Assembly: GCA_016936075.1 (NCBI GenBank)
Contig: JAFGPS010000144.1
Coordinates: 1-63,866 of the forward strand
Origin: Sedimentisphaerales bacterium
Lineage (GTDB): Bacteria > Planctomycetota > Phycisphaerae > Sedimentisphaerales > Anaerobacaceae
Direction: 5' to 3'
Length of the DNA stretch: 63,866 nucleotides
Below, one piece after another: positions 1-7,893 of this stretch. The notes under the pieces are model-generated. The model had not been told where the DNA came from and did no database searches. It saw nothing but the letters and a program-made list of their open reading frames with translations. The position numbers were made by a program, and so were the translations under genes. Every line of letters begins with the position of its first letter. The first letter of the stretch is position 1.

Positions 1-425
1 ATAGAGCACGTTATATAAAATTGGGACGCCCTGTGCGATCCCGTATATGCTTATATCGGGAGGCTCCGATTACATAGCTTATCCGTGTCTAATTTTTATT
101 CAGATATATTTTCTCAGCCGCGAGAAATGGGAGGGCGAAATGCTTAAACCTCCAAGCTTTTCGTCGATCCGGACTCAATCGCGGCCGTCTTTATATCTCT
201 AATATATCCAATTCTATCTTTTATTGAATAAAATCGAGTTAGTCAATACAAAAATCAAATAATTTGTAAATAATAGCGTATAGGGTTTAGGGGATAGAAA
301 AAGCAAGAATAGAGAAATCAGATTGCCGCACTTCATTCGCATTGACATTTTCTTACTTTCTCTGCGTGATAATATTCGTGTTTTTTCGTGTTCATTCGTG
401 GTTATGAATTAGTATTTTTAACTGG

Positions 426-470
426 ATTCCGCAATCATTCGATTTCACTCATGACAGGAAAGTGCGGAAT
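426..470. repeat. palindromic intergenic element
   Basis: ATTCCGCA at 426-433 is the exact reverse complement of TGCGGAAT at 463-470, with a 29-nt loop. The flanks (GG before, GAC after) match those of the second palindrome at 767-786, so the two are probably members of one dispersed family. Confidence 0.5.
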
Positions 471-766
471 GACAAAGTCACTAATCTGCGCTTATCTGTC
501 CGGCTGCGTCTAACGGCTACGCCGCGACGAGTGTCTATACCCATGGCATCTTCGATCTGCGGATAAATATATTTTAGTAGTGAATTTGCTTTTCTCGTTT
601 TTTTTATTTATACTTTAAATAGAGGGAAGCACTTTTCTTAATTTTCAAGCCTAAATGGAAACTCATACATTTTCCTGTGAAAGAATCTTATATTACAATA
701 GCGGCAGTGAGAATATAAGACGTTTTCTCCAAGCCTAATTTATCCAGGAAAGTATCGCAAAAATAG

Positions 767-786
767 ATTCCCGCCTGCGCGAGAAT
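767..786. repeat. short ATTCCCGC palindrome
   Basis: ATTCCCGC, a CTGC loop and GCGAGAAT form an 8-bp stem with one mismatch. ATTCCCGC...GCGGGAAT is a palindrome widely seen in bacterial intergenic DNA. It shares its flanking GATTCC and GAATGAC words with the 426-470 element. Confidence 0.5.
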
Positions 787-835
787 GACATGCGTCTGTA
801 TAATATTCCAATTAAATTGCTTTTAAAACTATTCG

Positions 836-862
836 GGGTTCCCAGTTTTTGTCCGGGAACCC
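836..862 (-). terminator. candidate terminator hairpin after the GspC-like gene
   Basis: GGGTTCCC (836-843) and GGGAACCC (855-862) form a perfect 8-bp GC-rich stem with an 11-nt loop, 46 nt beyond the stop codon of the minus-strand gene ending at 908. The T tract that follows on the minus strand is weak and interrupted, so it may be a repeat hairpin and not an intrinsic terminator. Confidence 0.35.
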
Positions 863-907
863 TCGAAATCTAATGGGGGGCAAGTTAATTTTGTATTTAT
901 AATTACA

Positions 908-1819
908 TCAATTTTCTTCACTGGTATCTTGAATGTATTCAAGATAATTTCCTAAATCATCTAATCTTTGTGACTCTTCGCCGCTGATATTCATATTAGC
1001 ATTTTTGAATTCGGAAATAATTTTCTGCATTTGAACAGCTTTATCTTCCATAGTAGATGGCGAACCATCGGGATTTTCTTTGCTTGCATCGTTTATTATT
1101 TTAAGTCTTTCGTATAACTCCTCAACTTGTGCCATCCTTTCTTCCTCGGCTTCTGTTCTTGGAGCAACAGTTGTTTTTAAAGAATTTACCGGCAATGTAC
1201 GTGGAGGTCTTGACGGAGTACCCCTTTCCGGAATGCTCTTATTTGTTGGCGTGGGACTCGTAATTCTTCCTCGATCAGGAACATCCAGAATTGAAGGACT
1301 GGTAAAGTTTTTCTCCGGAGTTTTCAGTTCAAAAGTTTCTTCGCCGTTTCTTACGATAACAAGGCCGTCTTTAATCTGCTCTATTAGCAAATGATTCACT
1401 GTACTTGATTGCATTACCCAGCGTGTCAGTTTGCCCTCTTGAATCAATGCCAATGATAACTCTGGATTTTGTTCATAAAAAATCGTACTCTTAAGAGTAA
1501 ATTTTGGAGTAACTTTCGGAGGTGTTGGAGCCGCAGGTCTTCCTCCTGAAGCCGTCTTGGGATTTGATTTAACTGGAGGCGGCGGCGGATTAAGAATTAA
1601 TGCAAATGCTTCAGCCTGCTGGACAAGCGGATGAACCTGATTTACTGGTGCTGCCGGCCTGCTGCCTAAAGTAGCCTTAAAAACATCAGTTACCCCAGGT
1701 CCATTGAGGAAATTTTCGATGTTTTGGTCGGTTTTTACGCCGTACATGACCGGTAAAGCGAAAATCGCCATCGCCATCAGTACCGCTATAACGCTTGTAA
1801 TTCGCAATGTCTTAATCAT
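908..1819 (-). CDS. GspC/PilP-like single-pass membrane protein (putative)
   Basis: 303 aa. One N-terminal transmembrane helix (about residues 7-28) is followed by a proline-rich linker with two RPAAP units and several proline runs. A compact region at about residues 105-170 (KFTLKSTIFYE...LIEQIKDGLVIVRNGEETFEL) has the pattern of the GspC homology region: short beta strands ending in a conserved 'I..d.V.v..nG..e.l' segment. The C-terminal third is charged and probably helical. GspC links the inner-membrane platform of type II secretion to the secretin; the T2SS operon at 42857-53728 lacks a gspC, which makes this role attractive but unproven. AAGGAT precedes the ATG. The family call rests on one short motif. 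Confidence 0.45.
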   Translation of the reverse strand: MIKTLRITSVIAVLMAMAIFALPVMYGVKTDQNIENFLNGPGVTDVFKATLGSRPAAPVNQVHPLVQQAEAFALILNPPPPPVKSNPKTASGGRPAAPTPPKVTPKFTLKSTIFYEQNPELSLALIQEGKLTRWVMQSSTVNHLLIEQIKDGLVIVRNGEETFELKTPEKNFTSPSILDVPDRGRITSPTPTNKSIPERGTPSRPPRTLPVNSLKTTVAPRTEAEEERMAQVEELYERLKIINDASKENPDGSPSTMEDKAVQMQKIISEFKNANMNISGEESQRLDDLGNYLEYIQDTSEEN

Positions 1820-1962
1820 AAAGAAAAATCCTTTTCACCATGTCCTAAATCCTGAATATCTAAATAGTTACAAGCCTTAATATTCCAGGCATTTTAATCC
1901 GTTTTTATCGGATTTTTCAGATTTCCGGGTTTAGAATCTTGAAATTCAAACCTTCTTCTCTA

Positions 1963-3360
1963 TTATTTGACATTGTTTACGTCGTTTGGTTCCGTCCAAT
2001 GTTGAATTATTTTAATTTTTTCTTCTTCATGGCCGGCAAAATCCCCGCTGTGTTCGGGTGTATGGCATTGGAGGCATTGTTTTTCTATGTTTTCAATAGG
2101 TGTGGTCTTATTTTCGTAGGGATTTTCGCAATGAGCCGAGCCTGGTCCATGGCATATTTCGCAGCCGACATTTATCAATTCAGGTGTTTTTTCCAATGTT
2201 TTGAAGCCGCTTTCGTAATCATAGCCTACTACATGGCATATGATGCATTCCGGGTCATATTGGGAGCCTACTTCTACAAGCGTTGCATAAGCCTTTGCGT
2301 GGGCGTTTTCTTTCCATACTGCATATTCATATTGATGTCTGAATTGTTCGGAATGGCAACCTTCTGACTCACATATTTTCGAACCAACATACTTCAGGCC
2401 GTTTTCATGAATAAAACGTGGATTTTCACCTAAAAGACCTTCTTCTTTTACCCTGTCCTGGTAGATTTTATACAGGTTGATAAGATATTGGTCCTGTTGT
2501 ATTTCTTCCCTGAGAGGTACATCATTGAAGCTCAGTTTTAATGTGTTATCAGGAGCGTTTTCGATTACGATACTGCTAATATACCTTCCGTACCTGCCGA
2601 CGGCACAGACAAGAGGTTTTTCGCCTCGTTTGCTGAGAACTGTTGGCTCATCGGAATTAACCGGGCACACAATACAATCAACGACTCCCAGTTGAGAAAT
2701 ATCGGCAACAATCGCATTAAAATCTGCATCACCTTCGGTATTGAGGATAAGAATATTTACGCTTTTCGTATCGGATTCTTTAGGGAATATTTCCTTAATA
2801 TATTCCAAAGGAGCTTTGTCTGGATCAAAACTTACTGTTACAATATTTACATTTTCTCCGTCGAGCGTAAATTGATTTTGATAACCTGGAGCTATATCTT
2901 CAACACTTTCATATGGAGTAATATAGTAGGTAGACTCATTACCGAGCAGACCGAAATTTTGTGCTATTTCAAGGTCCTGTTTTGTAAGGTTCACGATATC
3001 ATAATTAAGATAATCAAAAGCTTCGGTTATTGTGAGGAATTTATTGAAATCCTGGTCTTTCTGTATTTGATTCCTTTTTAACTGGTTTTCAACAAGTGCA
3101 CCTGTATCGATAAGTAATCTTTTATCAGCCGGAACGGTATTGAAAACCGCCGGTCTCCTGTCAAGCCCTCCCAATTGCCCGCCTGAGCAGCCGCATGGTT
3201 TTAGCGATCCCAACAAATTACCTGTAAGAAAAACAGTAATACTATCTGAAGCGTCCCCTTGTATAGAGATACGCTGGCTATCGGGAGATTTAGCAGGATT
3301 GCTCAATTCGCATGAGGCAATAATTACTAATATACAAATACAGACTATTAACTGCTTCAT
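1963..3360 (-). CDS. lipoprotein with metallophosphatase-like N-domain and tetrahaem cytochrome c C-domain
   Basis: 465 aa. The signal peptide ends in a lipobox (VIIASC), so it should be a membrane-anchored periplasmic lipoprotein. Residues about 40-280 resemble the calcineurin-like/5'-nucleotidase fold, with the segment GNLLGSLKPCGC then GGQLGGLDRR that is typical of such fusions. The C-terminal 140 residues carry four haem-binding motifs: one CX4CH (CESEGCH, about residue 330) and three CX2CH (CIICH about 372, CEICH about 400, CLQCH about 429), resembling the cytochrome c-554 family. It probably takes part in periplasmic electron transfer; substrate unknown. It is the fourth gene of a minus-strand run behind three DUF1573 lipoproteins. 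The domain reading is solid, the function open. Confidence 0.75.
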   Translation of the reverse strand: MKQLIVCICILVIIASCELSNPAKSPDSQRISIQGDASDSITVFLTGNLLGSLKPCGCSGGQLGGLDRRPAVFNTVPADKRLLIDTGALVENQLKRNQIQKDQDFNKFLTITEAFDYLNYDIVNLTKQDLEIAQNFGLLGNESTYYITPYESVEDIAPGYQNQFTLDGENVNIVTVSFDPDKAPLEYIKEIFPKESDTKSVNILILNTEGDADFNAIVADISQLGVVDCIVCPVNSDEPTVLSKRGEKPLVCAVGRYGRYISSIVIENAPDNTLKLSFNDVPLREEIQQDQYLINLYKIYQDRVKEEGLLGENPRFIHENGLKYVGSKICESEGCHSEQFRHQYEYAVWKENAHAKAYATLVEVGSQYDPECIICHVVGYDYESGFKTLEKTPELINVGCEICHGPGSAHCENPYENKTTPIENIEKQCLQCHTPEHSGDFAGHEEEKIKIIQHWTEPNDVNNVK

Positions 3361-3423
3361 ATTATTTTCCTTATCTCTGTCTCTTTAGAAATCCAGCTCT
3401 GATTATCTCTGGTTTTGAAAGCC

Positions 3424-4527
3424 TTATTTATTTTCTTCTTCGCTTTCCAAAGTTTGTGGAAGATTATAATATCCACTACACTCGACTTTCAGCTTTTCAC
3501 TATTTTTTATCTGGATATAAAGCTCGTCATTAAAGCTGGTTTTGCCTGCTCTCTGAGGCGGTGTTATTTGAATCATCATTTGATAACCATTATTGACTTT
3601 CGTTATACTATCTTCTATAACGTTAATGTGATTGTTTTTGGAAGTTATCGATTCAATCTCAAATTCCTGATTGTATTTGTTATATATAAACAGTTCTCTT
3701 TCAGAAGTCACTTCAGGCTCGGCATCTAATTTTGTAATCTTTGGGGGATAGACAGTAAACCTTGAGACAACATCAAATGGTAATGTGACAATACTCATAT
3801 CGGGATGTGTTACTATAATATCTATATATCCTGCAGTGTTTTTACTTAGTATAGCAGCGTCTGCTTTCAAATCCAGTACGATTTGAGCTGCTTTATAATT
3901 CGGATCAACTTGCGCTGTAATGCAGTTTCCAGTAGATTGTATCCCTCTTACCGCGAAAGCCTGGCCATCAGTACTACTTACAGTCAGTTTTGGACAGCCG
4001 GCATTATCCTCATCAAGAAACAGCTTCAAGCTCTCAGGCTTTGTAACAACCTTATTTACTATTTCGGCAGTCATTAATAAAATGAGTTCTGGATTAACCG
4101 GATCATTACTAAATACGACTGGATTTCTCGATATTTTACCTGCCTTATTGTTGGCATTGTATGATATTTCAATAATACCCTTTTCTCCGGGTTCATATCT
4201 TTTTTTCTCAATTGATATTACCACGCCGCAGCATTGAGATACTTTGCTTATTTCCAATACAGCGTTTCCTTCGTTCGTAAATTTAAATTCTCCGTCAGCT
4301 TTTGTTTCCGGGCCAATTTCTCCAAATTCAAGGAGTTTGCTCTCGAACACAATTTTAGGTGCCGGTTCTTTATCACTGGATATTTCCGCCGCAGGTATTT
4401 CCTCTGCTTGTGTTTCCGATTGAATTGTATTATTTTCTGTCGTCTTAGCATGTTTCGTTGAACTGCATGATATCAGCCCAAATGATAAGACAGTAATGAC
4501 AAACATAAATGTTATATTAAGTTTCAT
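3424..4527 (-). CDS. DUF1573 lipoprotein, copy 1
   Basis: 367 aa. Lipobox LISC follows a hydrophobic signal peptide, then a Ser/Thr/Glu-rich spacer. The first Ig-like DUF1573 domain spans about residues 55-160 (pattern LEFGEIGPETKADGEFKFTN, then SQCCGV, then FSNDPVNP). A second region carries the conserved words NAGCPKL and GNCI, and a third beta-rich module ends the protein. It is homologous over its length to the two genes upstream in the same orientation. DUF1573 proteins are periplasmic Ig-like proteins of unknown role. A GAGG ribosome-binding site lies just before the ATG. It ends 63 nt before the cytochrome gene. Confidence 0.75.
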   Translation of the reverse strand: MKLNITFMFVITVLSFGLISCSSTKHAKTTENNTIQSETQAEEIPAAEISSDKEPAPKIVFESKLLEFGEIGPETKADGEFKFTNEGNAVLEISKVSQCCGVVISIEKKRYEPGEKGIIEISYNANNKAGKISRNPVVFSNDPVNPELILLMTAEIVNKVVTKPESLKLFLDEDNAGCPKLTVSSTDGQAFAVRGIQSTGNCITAQVDPNYKAAQIVLDLKADAAILSKNTAGYIDIIVTHPDMSIVTLPFDVVSRFTVYPPKITKLDAEPEVTSERELFIYNKYNQEFEIESITSKNNHINVIEDSITKVNNGYQMMIQITPPQRAGKTSFNDELYIQIKNSEKLKVECSGYYNLPQTLESEEENK

Positions 4528-4547
4528 ATTACAACCTCATTTTTAGA

Positions 4548-5579
4548 TTATTCATAATATCCTGTGCAAGTTACAGCTAATTGTTCACCATTTGTAAGAT
4601 TAATATAGAAAATATCAACAAATTTTATTGCATCTTCCGCAGCCGGCGGCAGTGTCATTTCAACTTCAAGCTCATAATCAAATCCATTTTTTTTGTATTC
4701 AATAAGTTTAACACATTTTTCCTTCGATGAAGTGGATTCTATTTCAATATCATCTTTATAATTGTTAATAATCTTAATAGTTTCTTTCTTAGGCTCATTT
4801 GCTTTCATGCGGTGAAAGTAAAGAGGCTTTGGTGACAAAGTATATTTCGGAACAACGTCAAAGAAAATAGTTGCGATATTTCCTTCCGGATGATTCATCT
4901 TTACGCTTATTTCTCCATACATCTGCTCAGGAAGTTTTTCCATATCGACTTTCAAATCAAGAACGTGTTCAGTCTTTTTTATAGTAGGATTGTAATCGGC
5001 TGTCACGCAGTTGCCGGTTGCCCTGATTCCGGTGATAGCAAATTCCTGTCCATCGATACATTTTATAGTCAAGTCCGGGCAGGCAGCGTTTTCTTCATTT
5101 AATAGCAGTTTGATTTTTTCAGGTTCCCATACCACTTTTTGCACAACATCACAAAATATATTTATAGTAATTTGCGGATTAACAGGATCATTAGTATATA
5201 CTATTGGCTGTCTCTCGAATGTCCCTATAGCACCAGGTGCCTGAAACTCAATTTTCAATATTCCCGTTTCGTTAGGTTCATATTGTTCTTTATCAGTACT
5301 TGCCATGACACCGCAACAAAGAATGATTTCATTAATTTTCAAAATCCCCTTGCCCGTATTCTTAAATTTTATCTCTTTTTCGCATGATGTCCCCGGCCCG
5401 ACCAGTCCGAAATCTAGTTCTGTTTCTTCAAACTCAATCACTGGGGGAAGCGTATTAGGCGCAGATGCATTAGCTTCTGGTGTTTTAATGGTATTTACAG
5501 GTTTTTGAGGTTCCTGGCAACCAAATAAAACAAAAAAAGCACAGCATATGATAATTGTTTTTATCCAAAGTTGTCTCAT
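4548..5579 (-). CDS. DUF1573 lipoprotein, copy 2
   Basis: The start at 5579 (MRQLWIK) gives 343 aa and puts the lipobox (LFGC) directly after a normal signal peptide; an upstream in-frame ATG at 5609 would add ten residues before it. The DUF1573 domain shows LDFGLVGPGTSCEKEIKFKN, ILCCGV and YTNDPVNP. The middle module shares NAACPDLTIKCIDGQEFAI and TGNC with copy 3 nearly word for word, so copies 2 and 3 are the most recent duplicates. It lies 20 nt after copy 1 in coordinates and is probably co-transcribed with it. No specific function can be assigned. Confidence 0.75.
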   Translation of the reverse strand: MRQLWIKTIIICCAFFVLFGCQEPQKPVNTIKTPEANASAPNTLPPVIEFEETELDFGLVGPGTSCEKEIKFKNTGKGILKINEIILCCGVMASTDKEQYEPNETGILKIEFQAPGAIGTFERQPIVYTNDPVNPQITINIFCDVVQKVVWEPEKIKLLLNEENAACPDLTIKCIDGQEFAITGIRATGNCVTADYNPTIKKTEHVLDLKVDMEKLPEQMYGEISVKMNHPEGNIATIFFDVVPKYTLSPKPLYFHRMKANEPKKETIKIINNYKDDIEIESTSSKEKCVKLIEYKKNGFDYELEVEMTLPPAAEDAIKFVDIFYINLTNGEQLAVTCTGYYE

Positions 5580-5633
5580 AATATTACCATTATACATAAT
5601 AAGTCCCATTGTGTTTTGTTATTTTAAGATTAG

Positions 5634-6662
5634 TTATTTTTTATAATATTCGTAGCATTCTAAAGCCAATTGTTTTTCATCCTTGATATTAATATAGAAA
5701 GTATCAATAACTCTCGTTTTGTCCTCAAGGTCTAATGGCGGTATTATTTCAATAATCATTTCATAACCGTTTTCGATTTTTTTATAGTCAATCATTTTTA
5801 CCGTATTGTTTTTGGATGAGGTGGACTCTATCTCGAAATCTTCATTATAATTACTGAGTATTTGGATAGTTTCCTTCCGATGTTCATTTTCAATAAGATT
5901 TCTAAATGTGAGAAGACTGGGTTTGGTTTCGTATTTTTGAACCACCTTAAAAAAGACAGTAGCAATAGTTCCCTCCGGATGATTCATTAAAACATTGATT
6001 TCCCCATTCATCTGCTCAGGAAGTTTTTCCATATCAACTTTCAAATTAATAATATGCTCTGTCTTTTTAATAGTTGGATTATAATCACCGGTAATACAAT
6101 TTCCAGTTGACCTGATTCCTGTAATAGCGAATTCCTGTCCATCGATGCATTTTATAGTCAACTTCGGGCAGGCCGCGTTCTCTTCATCCAGAAACAGTTT
6201 GATATTTTCCGGCTCCCATAACACTTTTTGCATAACTTCAGCAGTTACTTTTATAATGATTTTAGGATTTACCGGATCATTACTATGTACTTTTAGCTCC
6301 TTCTCAAATGTCCCGATAACTCCGGGTACCTGAAGCTGAATTTTTAATATTCCCGTCTCATTAGGTTCATATTGCTCTTTATCAACACTTGCCGAAAGGC
6401 CGCAGCATTGAATAATATCAGTAATAATAAGGACTCCCGGACCTGAATTTTGAAATTTTATTTCTTTTTTAGCTAAGGACTTCGGACCTAACTTTCCAAA
6501 ATCGAGGTTTGTTTCTTCAAATTTAATTTCTGGAGGTGGTGTTTTGGGCCTGGATTGTGTTGGAACTGATGTTGTGCTATTTGGCTCATTGCAGCCGCTG
6601 TTCATTAAAATCATACTACTTGTTATACAAAATACTGCTCTAAAAAACCATATACGTCCCAT
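5634..6662 (-). CDS. DUF1573 lipoprotein, copy 3
   Basis: 342 aa, the first gene of the minus-strand run. Signal peptide with lipobox (MNSGC) is followed by a Ser/Thr/Pro spacer. The DUF1573 Ig-like domain has LDFGKLGPKSLAKKEIKF, IIQCCGL and HSNDPVNP; the middle module has NAACPKLTIKCIDGQEFAI and TGNCI; the last module contains EIESTSSK, also found in copy 2. The three proteins likely form a small paralogous set of periplasmic, outer- or inner-membrane anchored beta proteins. Role unknown; the adjacent cytochrome lipoprotein may be a partner (inference from position only). Confidence 0.75.
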   Translation of the reverse strand: MGRIWFFRAVFCITSSMILMNSGCNEPNSTTSVPTQSRPKTPPPEIKFEETNLDFGKLGPKSLAKKEIKFQNSGPGVLIITDIIQCCGLSASVDKEQYEPNETGILKIQLQVPGVIGTFEKELKVHSNDPVNPKIIIKVTAEVMQKVLWEPENIKLFLDEENAACPKLTIKCIDGQEFAITGIRSTGNCITGDYNPTIKKTEHIINLKVDMEKLPEQMNGEINVLMNHPEGTIATVFFKVVQKYETKPSLLTFRNLIENEHRKETIQILSNYNEDFEIESTSSKNNTVKMIDYKKIENGYEMIIEIIPPLDLEDKTRVIDTFYINIKDEKQLALECYEYYKK

Positions 6663-6858
6663 AATTATCTATCCATTAAAAAGGTTATGATGTATTATTC
6701 GGAAGTTTTAACACTTTTTTACTAAAAAGGATTACTTCAAGCAAGAAATTTCCCTTTAATACATCGTCCTTAAAAGTCTTGTCCATGAAAAATTAATTAT
6801 TAGCTTAAATCGATGATTTAATTTATATATTACTCTATTTTGATTACTTAGGTTCGGC

Positions 6859-6887
6859 TTTACATCCGATATGTTACATATTATTAT
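6859..6887 (+). promoter_or_regulatory. sigma70-type promoter for the polysaccharide operon
   Basis: TTTACA (6859-6864) and TATTAT (6882-6887) are separated by 17 nt. This predicts a start near 6894 and a leader of about 22 nt, with AGGAAG just before the ATG at 6916. Confidence 0.5.
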
Positions 6888-6915
6888 ATAGATAATTAAT
6901 TATAGGAAGTTAATT

Positions 6916-7893
6916 ATGCAAAAGCAAGTTCCTGAAGTTTCGATAGTCGTACCTCTGCTCAATGAGCAGGATAACATAGATACTCTCCATCAGCAGATTT
7001 ATGACGCTCTAACTGAAAAATATGATTATGAAGTTATTTTTATAGATGATGGAAGTACCGATAACAGCTTTGAGAAGCTAATGAAATTGCACCAGAGCAA
7101 CCCAAGGGTCAGAATTATACGTTTTCGTAAGAATTTTGGCCAAACAGCGGCTATGAGCGCTGGTTTTACACATGCTCAGGGCAATATAATAGTTGCCTTA
7201 GACGCCGATTTACAGAACGATCCGGCTGATATTCCTAAAATGGTTGAAAAACTCCACGAAGGTTACGATGTAGTAAGCGGCTGGAGGAAAAAAAGGCATG
7301 ACAAGGCACTGACCAGAAGATTACCATCAAAAATCGCAAACTGGCTCATTTCAACAATTACAGGCGTGAAACTCCATGACTACGGCTGTACATTAAAAGC
7401 ATACCGCAAAGAGGTTTTAGCACAGACAAAATTGTATGGGGAAATGCATCGTTTCATTCCCGCGCTGGCAAGTTGGAACGGAGCGACAATCGAAGAAATA
7501 GTCGTAAATCACAGACCAAGAACCGCCGGTGTAGCAAAGTACGGCCTTGGAAGAACATGGAAAGTCATTCTGGACCTTATTACAGTGAACTTTCTCGGCT
7601 CTTTTTCAACAAAACCGATTTATGTTTTTGGAGGCCTTGGCTTGTTGAGTGCTTTATGCTCGATATTCTTCTTATTTACCGTAATTTATCAGAAAATATC
7701 CAGTAACGTTGATATGAGTGGAAATCCCCTGCTGCTTCTTACCGCGGTATTGATGATTTCTACAATTCAGTTTATACTTATGGGATTACTCGCCGAACTT
7801 TTAGTGCGAACTTATCACGAATCACAAAACAGACCAACATATGTGATAAGAGAAATAATTGAATCATCACAAAAAAAGGAAAATGAAGAATGA
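6916..7893 (+). CDS. family 2 glycosyltransferase with C-terminal membrane helices
   Basis: 325 aa. The GT-A fold occupies residues 1-225: the nucleotide-binding IDDGSTDN at about 43 and the metal-binding DADLQND at about 95, then a GxG-containing YGLGRTWK segment. Two hydrophobic helices follow (about 232-258 and 273-300). This is the architecture of ArnC/DPM1-like enzymes that transfer a sugar from a nucleotide donor to a polyprenyl phosphate at the inner membrane. Here it would supply the lipid-linked sugar used by the GT-C protein encoded directly downstream, which it overlaps by 4 nt (ATGA). The sugar cannot be read from the sequence. Confidence 0.85.
   Translation: MQKQVPEVSIVVPLLNEQDNIDTLHQQIYDALTEKYDYEVIFIDDGSTDNSFEKLMKLHQSNPRVRIIRFRKNFGQTAAMSAGFTHAQGNIIVALDADLQNDPADIPKMVEKLHEGYDVVSGWRKKRHDKALTRRLPSKIANWLISTITGVKLHDYGCTLKAYRKEVLAQTKLYGEMHRFIPALASWNGATIEEIVVNHRPRTAGVAKYGLGRTWKVILDLITVNFLGSFSTKPIYVFGGLGLLSALCSIFFLFTVIYQKISSNVDMSGNPLLLLTAVLMISTIQFILMGLLAELLVRTYHESQNRPTYVIREIIESSQKKENEE

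Larger units (their letters stand above)
1..907. other. gene-free region with palindromic repeats
   Basis: I see no convincing ORF here. The sequence is rich in hairpins: CCCGTATA...TATATCGGG near 43-61, GCCGCGA (117-123) pairing with TCGCGGC (179-185) around an inner GGAGG/CCTCC helix, ATTCCGCA/TGCGGAAT (426-433 and 463-470), ATTCCCGC with a near-perfect partner (767-786), and GGGTTCCC/GGGAACCC (836-862). Three TTCGTG words start at 375, 385 and 395. The 1-190 part could be a structured RNA cut by the window edge, but it matches no family I can name. The rest reads like dispersed intergenic repeats of the kind common in planctomycetes (inference). Confidence 0.6.

Noticed and set aside
117-185. 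tRNA gene (7-bp arm GCCGCGA/TCGCGGC)
   Set aside because: No D-arm GG, no TTCRA T-loop and no usable anticodon arm on either strand.
1-190. tmRNA on the minus strand
   Set aside because: A GATTGAGTCCGGATCGACG stretch resembles a tmRNA 5' end, but no tag frame ending in ALAA follows and the acceptor-like arm pairs only 60 nt away.
2477-5508. Several plus-strand open frames across the lipoprotein genes
   Set aside because: They are shadows of well-supported minus-strand genes and have no family features or start sites.
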